Shown here: one piece after another, positions 1 through 5,310 of the stretch
How the letters are laid out: every line of letters starts with the position of its first letter
Position numbering within the stretch: position 1 is the first letter of the stretch
Assembly: GCA_946184715.1 (NCBI GenBank)
Contig: CAMHGU010000083.1
Coordinates: 1-8,981, forward strand
DNA: 8,981 nt
Source of the DNA: an uncultured bacterium
GTDB lineage: Bacteria > Bacteroidota > Bacteroidia > Bacteroidales > Muribaculaceae
Reading direction: 5' to 3'
The notes under the pieces: generated by a model
Database searches by the model: none
Seen by the model: the letters and a program-made list of their open reading frames with translations, nothing else
Told to the model about the DNA's origin: nothing
Translations under genes and position numbers: made by a program

Positions 1-10
1 TAACAAGCTA

Positions 11-27
11 AAACCTCTGCGAGGTTT
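11..27. terminator. Short perfect hairpin at left edge, possible terminator
   Basis: Seven-base arms AAACCTC and GAGGTTT enclose the three-base loop TGC. Read on the minus strand the right-hand side continues as TTTTAGCTTGTTA, which is a moderately U-rich tail. Read on the plus strand the hairpin is followed by CCCTCCC, which is a poor tail. It may therefore be a second, backup stop for the minus-strand modular gene. It could also belong to a gene outside the window. Only the hairpin itself is seen; the function is inferred. Confidence 0.35.
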
Positions 28-70
28 CCCTCCCACGCAGCGCAATCGCCGCCCCCTTTTAGGCTGCTTA

Positions 71-110
71 CACAACAAGGGCGGCAGCCCTTTGCGAGAG
101 CTGCCGCCTT
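71..110 (-). terminator. Probable rho-independent terminator of the modular secreted protein gene
   Basis: Bases 77-88 and 100-110 form an 11-bp GC-rich stem (GGCGGCAGC core) with one bulged G and an 11-base loop. On the minus strand it lies about 20 bases past the TAA stop of the 969-residue gene. It is followed by CUUGUUGUGU, a U-rich but imperfect tail. The position and strength of the stem fit an intrinsic terminator that ends the minus-strand gene set. Confidence 0.65.
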
Positions 111-132
111 GCGATATTGGGAGAGTGAATGA

Positions 133-3042
133 TTAGCGAGTGGCAATCACCTTCTTACCGTCAACGATGTAGAGCTGGCCGGGAATCATCTCCGTAACCT
201 TCATACCCTGGAGGTTGTAGATGCCCTTAGCGGCAGCAGCCTTGGCGTTGATGGTGTCGATACCCGATTTCTCGTAGTTGAAGTCGAGCGGGTAAACCTG
301 CTGAGTGCCTTTGAAGCGAGCGGTCATCGCGAGGACGTTGGTCTTGTCGATGCTGGCCTCAGGCATTGTCACGTTCTTGAAGCGAGTGAAGATAGCCACT
401 TCGTCTTCGCCGTCGATGAGCTTCTTGTTCTCCACGTCAACGGCAACGTCGCTGATGACAACGAGTTCGTTGGTCGATTCGGTGGCGTTGATTTCAGCGA
501 TAGTCATATCTTCGGGGAAAACAGTCTCGAAGCCCACGGGAGCTGCGAGCGAGGTAGCGTCGGCATTGAGTTGCGGTTCTTCGCCGTATTCGCCATAGGT
601 ACCCTTCACTTCGCCGAGGATATCGCCCTGAGCGTAGATGTCGCGTTCCTGCTTGTTGAAGTAGAGGAGAGCGGTGCCGGTGACATCCTTCACGAAGAGA
701 GCGTTGTAGCCGCCTTCGTCGGTCAAGCCGTCGTAAACCACGGTAACGTTCTCGAGGCTGATTTCATAGTCGGGTTTCTGGGTGAGGAACTCTTCGATAG
801 TGAGGACGGGCACTTCGGGGCCGGGGGTGGAACCGATGAGGTAGATCTGCACGGCGGTAGCGCTGCGGAGGTCGCCATTCTGAGCGTAAGCGGCCACCTG
901 GCAAGTCTCGGTGAGGGTGAAGGGCTCTTCGTAGAGCATGTATTCGCCTTCGCCTTCGGCGTCGAGATCCGATACGAGGTAGTAGATTTCGGCGCCTTCA
1001 GCGGCGGTGAGAGTCACGGTGACGGGCTCTTCGTATTCGCCGCCCAAGGGGTCGAATGTGGGAGCTTCGAGCTTATCAACTACATCGCCGGTGAGGTAGA
1101 GCGTTACGCCGGTGAAGCAGAGCTGGCCGGCCTTGGTGTCCTCGTCGGTGCCGAGGGTAGCCTTTTCGCCCACGGTGATGGTGAATTCGGGCGATTCGCC
1201 GGTCCAAACGAGTTCGCCGGTCTTAGGATCGGCCTCGGCGTTGATGCTGCCTTCGAGGGAGCCATTGTCCACGGTGTTTTCGGCCGATAGGCGCTTGATA
1301 CCCTGCTGCGAGAGGGTGAAGACAGCCTTCACGATATTGCGGTTGGCCGAGATGTTGACGGTGTTCTTGGCATAGGCGCGCACGTCGCCATTGGCAGCGT
1401 TGCGGATAGGATCGTTGGAGCCTTCGTCTTTGAGGAGGGTGAAGTCGATGCCGTCCTTGGTGAAGGAGATACCGCCATCAAACGAAACAATCTCCACCTC
1501 AGCGCAGTTGACCTCAACCACATCGCCTTCCACGGGCTCGTCCTCCTTAATAATATATTGAGCGGAGACTGTTTCGCTCTGGTTGCCTTCGGGGTCGATA
1601 GCATAGGCCGAGACGTTAGTGCTTACCTCGATAGTGAAGGGCTCTTCGTAGAGGTTGAAGTTGGTAGCCCCGGAGGCGCCGGTAGCTACAGCAGTAGCGT
1701 AGAAGATCTGGCAATTGTCGGCAGCCGAGAGAGTCACGGTAACGGGCTCGGTGTAGGTGCCGGCAGCGGGCTCAAATATAGGAGCCTCAACAGCGGGCTG
1801 CGGCTGCGGCTCGCCACCCTCGTAGTTGAAGTCGATGGGATAGATCTGCTGGGTGCCGTTGTAGCGAGCGGTGAGGGCGAGAATGTTGGTGCCTTCAAGG
1901 TCGGCTTCGGGCATCGTCACATTCTTGAAGCGAGTGTAGATAGCGAGCTCGCCTGTAGCGTCGCTGGCCTTCTTGTCGGCCACGTTCACATTGGCGTTGC
2001 GGATTACCACCAGCTCGTTGGTTGACTGAGCGTTGTTGATTTCGGCGATTGTAGCATCAGTGGGAGTTACTGTTGTAGCTGCTTTGACTTCGCCGAGCAC
2101 GGGGTTATTCATCTGCGGCTCGCCGCCGTAGACGCCATACACGCCGGTGATGCCGGCCAGCACTGTACCCTGAGCGTAATCATCGCGCTCTACGCGGTTG
2201 AAGTAGGCGAGCAGAGTGCCGGTTTCGTCCTTAAGGAAGAGGCCGTTGTAGTTGCCGCCATTGGCGTTGCCGTCGAATACCACGGTGATATCACCGGTGA
2301 TGGTAGTGGCTTCGGTGGGCTGAGTGGCGAGGAATTCGGCGATGGTGGCCACAGTGGGAGTGGCGGGAGCCTCTTCGATAGTGTAAGTTGCCGATACGTG
2401 GTCGCTTTCCAAGCCGGCAGCATCGATGGCATAAGCCTCTATAGTGGTCGTTTCGTTGATGACGAACGGCTCCTCATAGAGTACGAAGCTGGGCTGAGCC
2501 ACGGGGGTAACGAAAGCGTAGTAGATAGCGCAGCCGTCGGCAGCGGTGAGAGTCACCTCAACGGGCTCGTTGTAGGTGCCGGCAGCGGGGCTGAAGCGCG
2601 GTGCGGCCACGGTGGGAACCGGGGTGTCGCCACCGGCGGTGGTCACCGTAATCGAGGAGCAGCGCACCTGAGCACCTGAGGCTACGAAGGTGAGCGACTC
2701 GGCGCCTTCACCTACCCAAATACCATTGGCTCCTTCATAGGAGTAGCCGTCCTGGGCTGTGAAGTTGCCGGGACCGTATTTATCGTCACCCTCGGCAGTG
2801 CACACAAACTCAACCTTGGTGATCATATCACCCGACTGGATGGTCAGAGTTTGTGTTTTGTAGATACGATACTCAGGGGTGTTGAAGCGCCCGTCGGTAA
2901 TAGTCAGGGTGACTCCATCCTTGCTGAGTGTACGCTCTTCATCGGAAGCGGTAGCGTCCTCACCGGCGGTGAATGTCACCGTGCCGGCGGAAAGGCTAAT
3001 CGCACCGAGAAGAGCTACCAATGAAAGAAGTAGTTTTTTCAT
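133..3042 (-). CDS. Secreted modular protein: duplicated jelly-roll, chitobiase-C-like and OB-fold domains, T9SS-like tail
   Basis: This 969-residue protein begins with a signal peptide (about 1-19, MKKLLLSLVALLGAISLSAG). The order of regions is: a jelly-roll-like segment (about 20-135), a chitobiase/beta-hexosaminidase C-terminal-like Ig domain (145-222), an OB-fold-like domain (231-408), a second Ig domain (420-498), a second jelly-roll-like segment (508-652), a third Ig domain (660-735) and a second OB-fold-like domain (746-923). It ends in GIYNLQGMKV...LYIVDGKKV (about 939-969). The Ig domains share 'EPVTVTL', 'YEEPF' and 'AYA'. The OB domains share 'LFxKDxTGT', 'YFN', 'ERDxYAQG' and 'TRFKNVTMPEA'. 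The tail resembles Por-type (type IX) sorting domains, but no secretion machinery is visible here. No catalytic residues are recognised; binding or adhesion, perhaps to nucleic acid or glycans, is inferred. The start is the only one that gives a signal peptide. It sits 68 bp downstream of the EEP gene, so co-transcription is likely. Confidence 0.85.
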   Translation of the reverse strand: MKKLLLSLVALLGAISLSAGTVTFTAGEDATASDEERTLSKDGVTLTITDGRFNTPEYRIYKTQTLTIQSGDMITKVEFVCTAEGDDKYGPGNFTAQDGYSYEGANGIWVGEGAESLTFVASGAQVRCSSITVTTAGGDTPVPTVAAPRFSPAAGTYNEPVEVTLTAADGCAIYYAFVTPVAQPSFVLYEEPFVINETTTIEAYAIDAAGLESDHVSATYTIEEAPATPTVATIAEFLATQPTEATTITGDITVVFDGNANGGNYNGLFLKDETGTLLAYFNRVERDDYAQGTVLAGITGVYGVYGGEPQMNNPVLGEVKAATTVTPTDATIAEINNAQSTNELVVIRNANVNVADKKASDATGELAIYTRFKNVTMPEADLEGTNILALTARYNGTQQIYPIDFNYEGGEPQPQPAVEAPIFEPAAGTYTEPVTVTLSAADNCQIFYATAVATGASGATNFNLYEEPFTIEVSTNVSAYAIDPEGNQSETVSAQYIIKEDEPVEGDVVEVNCAEVEIVSFDGGISFTKDGIDFTLLKDEGSNDPIRNAANGDVRAYAKNTVNISANRNIVKAVFTLSQQGIKRLSAENTVDNGSLEGSINAEADPKTGELVWTGESPEFTITVGEKATLGTDEDTKAGQLCFTGVTLYLTGDVVDKLEAPTFDPLGGEYEEPVTVTLTAAEGAEIYYLVSDLDAEGEGEYMLYEEPFTLTETCQVAAYAQNGDLRSATAVQIYLIGSTPGPEVPVLTIEEFLTQKPDYEISLENVTVVYDGLTDEGGYNALFVKDVTGTALLYFNKQERDIYAQGDILGEVKGTYGEYGEEPQLNADATSLAAPVGFETVFPEDMTIAEINATESTNELVVISDVAVDVENKKLIDGEDEVAIFTRFKNVTMPEASIDKTNVLAMTARFKGTQQVYPLDFNYEKSGIDTINAKAAAAKGIYNLQGMKVTEMIPGQLYIVDGKKVIATR
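274..807 (-). repeat. Second copy of the duplicated OB-fold-like domain
   Basis: Residues about 746-923 of the modular protein repeat residues 231-408. Matching stations in order are: 'TIEEFLTQKP' (first copy 'TIAEFLATQP'), 'NALFVKDVTGT' (first copy 'NGLFLKDETGT'), 'YFNKQERDIYAQG' (first copy 'YFNRVERDDYAQG'), 'STNELVVI', 'TRFKNVTMPEA' and 'TARFKGTQQVYPLDFNYE'. This is an in-frame duplication. The 'LFxKDxTGxxxxYF' core is like that of bacterial OB-folds in extracellular nucleases of the YhcR type. Confidence 0.8.
838..1065 (-). repeat. Third chitobiase-C-like Ig domain copy
   Basis: Residues about 660-735 read 'APTFDPLGGEYEEPVTVTL ... IYYLV ... MLYEEPFTL ... AAYA'. This matches the two other copies at 145-222 and 420-498. 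The 'P.F.P..G.Y..PV.VTL' opening is characteristic of the CHB_HEX_C_1 domain family found at the ends of secreted glycosidases and adhesins. Confidence 0.75.
1549..1785 (-). repeat. Second chitobiase-C-like Ig domain copy
   Basis: Residues about 420-498 read 'APIFEPAAGTYTEPVTVTL ... IFYAT ... LYEEPFTI ... AYAIDPEGNQSETVSAQY'. It sits between the two jelly-roll/Ig/OB blocks, as if an extra Ig unit linked two copies of a larger module. Confidence 0.75.
1819..2352 (-). repeat. First copy of the duplicated OB-fold-like domain
   Basis: Residues about 231-408 of the modular protein, paired with the copy at residues 746-923. It contains 'NGLFLKDETGTLLAYF', 'DDYAQGTVLAGITGVYG' and 'TRFKNVTMPEA'. The two copies differ at many positions, so the duplication is not recent. 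Confidence 0.8.
2377..2610 (-). repeat. First chitobiase-C-like Ig domain copy
   Basis: Residues about 145-222 read 'APRFSPAAGTYNEPVEVTL ... IYYAFV ... VLYEEPFVI ... AYAIDAAGLESDHVSATYT'. It has the same opening and the same 'LYEEPF' and 'AYA' stations as the copies at residues 420-498 and 660-735. Confidence 0.75.
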
Positions 3043-3060
3043 ACGGTTTGATTTACAGGT

Positions 3061-3072
3061 TAATAGTTAATG
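3061..3072 (-). promoter_or_regulatory. AT-rich leader motif upstream of the modular gene
   Basis: On the minus strand this reads CATTAACTATTA and ends 18 bases before the ATG of the modular gene. The identical 12-mer abuts the ATG of the 225-residue gene at 5131-5142. No Shine-Dalgarno sequence is present, as is usual in Bacteroidota, so the AT-rich stretch may help ribosome loading. No TAnnTTTG element is seen in this 68-bp spacer, which supports read-through from the EEP gene. Confidence 0.35.
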
Positions 3073-3110
3073 AAAATTGTCGGTTAGCGTAGAGTGTCGC
3101 TTCGAGAATA

Positions 3111-4181
3111 TTATTTGGCTTCCCTTACGAGCAGGATCTGCGTGGGGAAGTGGTCGCTATATCCGTTCATCCACACACCGCCGGAGTGGGTACGCAGCGG
3201 GTAGCCGGCGCGCTGTCCCTCGCTGTCTTTGAGGAAGTCGAAGTTCATCACGATAGGCTTGAGGAGCTGTAGGCGCTTAGTGCGGGTGGGGTCGTTGATG
3301 AAGTAGTCGCTGACGATGATTTGGTCGAAGAGGTTCCAGCCGCCACGATAGGCGAGAGTGCCGATACCGCGGTCGAGCATCTTCCAGAAGGGGTTGTAGA
3401 AACCGCCCTGCTCCACCTCTTCAATAGAGCGGCGAGCGCCGAAGGCCACGGCGCACGATTTATTCTGCGGGTCGTCGTTAAGGTCACCCATCATAATGAC
3501 GCCGGAGTTGGGGTAGAGGCGCATCACGCTATCGGCGATGTGACGGCTGAGAGCGCCGGCAGCTTCGCGCAGGTAGCTCGACTGCTCCTCGCCACCGAGG
3601 CGCGACGGCCAGTGGTTGACGATGACGCTGATGGTGTCGGTGCCGCCAAGCACGCCGGTGACACACATCTGGTCGCGGGTGCGGAGGTCGGGGTTCGACT
3701 CAATGAAGAGAGTGTGATTGTTGACGCTCAGCACGCGGAAGTAGCGGGGGTTGTAGATCAAGCCCACGTCAACGCCGCGGCGGTCGGGCGAATCGTGATA
3801 TTCGGCAATCTGCAGGTGCCAATCCTTCAGCTCGGGCTGATTGATAAGGTCTTGCACCACGGTGCGGTTCTCAATCTCGGAGATGCCGATGATTGCCGGG
3901 CCGTTGGGGGTGAGGTCGGTCTTGAAATTGGAGATGGCGCGGGCCAGATTGTGCAGCTTGCAGCTGTACTTGTGGGTGTCCCAGCCACGGGCGCCACGGG
4001 GCGTAAACTCAAGGTCGCGCTCCAGGGGGTTGTTGGCAATGGTGTCGAAAAGGTTCTCGAGGTTGTAGAACGCCACGCCGTAGGCCTTATATTGCTTCTT
4101 GGCCTCAGTGGTCGGCTCTTGGGCGCTGATGGCGAATGTCGCTGCCAGCGCGAGGACTGATAATAGGAGTATTTTTTTCAT
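3111..4181 (-). CDS. Secreted endonuclease/exonuclease/phosphatase (EEP) family protein
   Basis: This 356-residue protein has a signal peptide (about 1-20, ending in 'FAISAQ') followed by one complete EEP catalytic domain. Visible active-site stations are: 'FYNLENLFD' (N40), 'GISEIEN' (metal-binding E102), 'VNHWPSR' (H190), 'GDLNDDP' (D233, N235), 'FDQIIVS' (D286) and 'SDHFP' (D343, H344). These match the order and spacing of DNase I-like, metal-dependent phosphodiesterases. Secretion points to an extracellular or periplasmic substrate such as nucleic acid. Phospholipid or inositol-phosphate substrates cannot be excluded, because the fold covers all of them. It lies 68 bp upstream of the modular OB-fold gene on the same strand. 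A TATATTTG promoter precedes it. The start is supported by the signal peptide. Confidence 0.9.
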   Translation of the reverse strand: MKKILLLSVLALAATFAISAQEPTTEAKKQYKAYGVAFYNLENLFDTIANNPLERDLEFTPRGARGWDTHKYSCKLHNLARAISNFKTDLTPNGPAIIGISEIENRTVVQDLINQPELKDWHLQIAEYHDSPDRRGVDVGLIYNPRYFRVLSVNNHTLFIESNPDLRTRDQMCVTGVLGGTDTISVIVNHWPSRLGGEEQSSYLREAAGALSRHIADSVMRLYPNSGVIMMGDLNDDPQNKSCAVAFGARRSIEEVEQGGFYNPFWKMLDRGIGTLAYRGGWNLFDQIIVSDYFINDPTRTKRLQLLKPIVMNFDFLKDSEGQRAGYPLRTHSGGVWMNGYSDHFPTQILLVREAK

Positions 4182-4229
4182 GATTGTAGATTATGGTTTC
4201 GTTACGAGATTGATTACGGTTTGAGTGAG

Positions 4230-4262
4230 CAAATATACACATTTTTATCTGAAATTTTGCAA
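4230..4262 (-). promoter_or_regulatory. Candidate Bacteroidota-type promoter of the EEP gene
   Basis: The minus strand carries TATATTTG (4237 to 4230), a full match to the TAnnTTTG -7 element, followed by C. An upstream TTG at 4262-4260 is 22 bases away, slightly long for a -33 element. The predicted start of transcription gives a leader of about 40 bases before the EEP start codon. Confidence 0.6.
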
Positions 4263-4275
4263 TAAAGCGCAAAAT
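4254..4275. promoter_or_regulatory. Inverted repeat over the EEP promoter -33 region
   Basis: Arms ATTTTGC (4254-4260) and GCAAAAT (4269-4275) form a perfect 7-bp dyad with an 8-base centre. The centre holds the candidate -33 TTG. Such a dyad could be an operator for a dimeric regulator. This is inferred from position only. Confidence 0.3.
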
Positions 4276-4356
4276 ATTATCAACAACGGCGCAAGAAGGC
4301 CACAAAAACCGTGACTTGAGCCTATCGTGAGCTGCGACGGCAATGCGGCGAAACCG

Positions 4357-4440
4357 CCGATTGTATCGGGCCGCCACCCGGAGAGAAATATCCGATAGTA
4401 TCGGCGCATCGGCTGCGGAAGAATCGGCCGATAACATCGG
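4357..4440. repeat. Three evenly spaced CCGAT-N3-ATCGG dyads
   Basis: Three short palindromes share the arms CCGAT and ATCGG with different 3-base centres: 4357-4369 (TGT), 4392-4404 (AGT) and 4428-4440 (AAC). Their starts are 35 and 36 bases apart. Further ATCGG words lie at 4408 and 4423, the latter forming the perfect 10-base palindrome ATCGGCCGAT (4423-4432). The block lies between the stop codon of the 225-residue gene and the promoter of the EEP gene. Conserved arms with varying centres suggest selection on dyad symmetry, either as protein-binding sites or as RNA hairpins. No U-run follows them, so they are not ordinary intrinsic terminators. Confidence 0.6.
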
Positions 4441-4453
4441 GCGATTTCGGCAA

Positions 4454-5131
4454 TTATCGAGCCACGGCAAAGCGGCCGTCGTTCCAGCGGAGGGTGACCA
4501 CCTGCGCGGGGTCGTCCTTGCCGATGAGCTTGATATCCTTGCCGTGGCGGGGCAGCTCAATGCGATAGCGGTGGAAATTGAACGCCCGGCCGCACAACTC
4601 TTGGGGCGAATGAGGCATCAGGATAGCCTCGTCGCGGGCCACGCGGAAGAACATCAGGTCGTTGTAGTTGACCGCCGGCCAGTCGGGGTAATGCTCGAGG
4701 TAGCGGTTGTCGATGCCCTCCATCTGATACTCATCGCCGGTGAGAGCCACGGCCACGAGCGTGCTGCCGTCGGTGCAGCGCCACAGGCATATCTGCACCC
4801 TTCCCTCCAGCTCGGTGAGGGTCTCGCTGCTGAAATATCCGGCCTGCTTGTCGAGCACGAAATTGTGCAGGCGGCCTTCGGTGTCGTAGCCCATGGCGTG
4901 CACCACATTGAGCGCGAGCACATCGTTGGGGTAAGCCTGTGCCAGGCTGAGCAGGCAGGCGGTGATGTCGGGCTTATCGGAGAAGTCGGCCGTGTAGAAG
5001 CATTTGTCGTGCCACTGCCCCACTATCTGCGCGAAGCAGAGCTGATTGTCGGTGAAGTTGTAATCTTGGGCCGCCATAGGCACGGCAAGGCCGAGGACGG
5101 CGGCGATGATGATTGACGCGATTCGTTTCAT
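4454..5131 (-). CDS. Exported protein of unknown family, 225 residues
   Basis: I do not recognise the family. A signal peptide is clear (about 1-21, charged MKR start, hydrophobic core, 'PMAAQ' cleavage region). The mature part has no membrane segment and no lipobox cysteine. Six cysteines are present (C32, C44, C59, C115, C119, C180); an even number in an exported protein would allow disulfides. The middle is rich in predicted strand ('RVQICLWRC', 'LVAVALTGDEY', 'DLMFFRVARD'). The end ('IKLIGKDD..QVVTLRWNDGRF') resembles the closing strand pair of small Bacteroidota periplasmic beta proteins. It is read divergently from the barrel gene under its own TAAGTTTG promoter, with a leader of about 46 bases. 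The nearest downstream gene is the EEP gene, beyond a 272-bp spacer containing the dyad repeats. Confidence 0.8.
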   Translation of the reverse strand: MKRIASIIIAAVLGLAVPMAAQDYNFTDNQLCFAQIVGQWHDKCFYTADFSDKPDITACLLSLAQAYPNDVLALNVVHAMGYDTEGRLHNFVLDKQAGYFSSETLTELEGRVQICLWRCTDGSTLVAVALTGDEYQMEGIDNRYLEHYPDWPAVNYNDLMFFRVARDEAILMPHSPQELCGRAFNFHRYRIELPRHGKDIKLIGKDDPAQVVTLRWNDGRFAVAR

Positions 5132-5142
5132 AATAGTTAATG
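5131..5142 (-). promoter_or_regulatory. AT-rich start-codon-adjacent motif of the 225-residue gene
   Basis: The minus strand reads CATTAACTATTA directly into the ATG; the final A is the A of the start codon. It is identical to the 12-mer at 3061-3072 before the modular gene. There is no purine-rich Shine-Dalgarno sequence. A role in translation start is inferred. Confidence 0.35.
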
Positions 5143-5184
5143 TATTAGGCTAAGCGATGAGGCCCCGAGCTTCGGAGCACAGGG

Positions 5185-5215
5185 CAAACTTACAAATTTG
5201 CCGCCAAATATTCAA
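5185..5215 (-). promoter_or_regulatory. Bacteroidota-type promoter of the 225-residue gene
   Basis: The minus strand carries TTG (5215-5213), a 20-base spacer and TAAGTTTG (5192-5185), followed by C. This matches the -33 TTTG/TTG and -7 TAnnTTTG pattern with ordinary spacing. Transcription would start near 5178. An inverted repeat AAATAT-N5-ATATTT (5206-5222) spans the -33 element, and a perfect CAAATTTG palindrome sits at 5193-5200 within the spacer. Confidence 0.7.
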
Positions 5216-5250
5216 CATATTTCGTAACAAAGAGGTACAAAGAATTAAAC

Positions 5251-5268
5251 TTTTGCCTTAACTTTGCG
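5251..5268 (+). promoter_or_regulatory. -7 promoter region of the outer-membrane barrel gene
   Basis: TAACTTTG at 5259-5266 is a full TAnnTTTG match, followed by C. No good TTG lies at the expected -33 distance. The predicted leader is about 38 bases. The 18-base block TTTTGCCTTAACTTTGCG is 16/18 identical to the one before the leucine-rich-repeat gene at 8317-8334. Confidence 0.6.
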
Positions 5269-5310
5269 TCTTTATAAAGGTTACTACTTATTGACTACAA
5301 ATAAATTACG

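Noticed and set aside
571..1290. A 239-codon plus-strand open frame within the modular gene
   Set aside because: It is antisense to repeated domains, and its repeated Glu/Gly/Val/His pattern mirrors the coding repeats.
4357..4440. CRISPR array suggested by the regular spacing of dyads
   Set aside because: The shared parts are only 5-base arms, there is no full-length repeat, only three units exist, and no cas genes are present.
4343..5116. A 257-codon plus-strand open frame opposite the 225-residue gene
   Set aside because: It lies mostly antisense to a gene with signal peptide and promoter. It has no promoter and a biased composition, and it runs through the dyad repeats.
4454..5131. Assignment of the 225-residue protein to DUF3256
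   Set aside because: Size and export fit, but the sequence does not follow the pattern I remember for that family, so no family is named.
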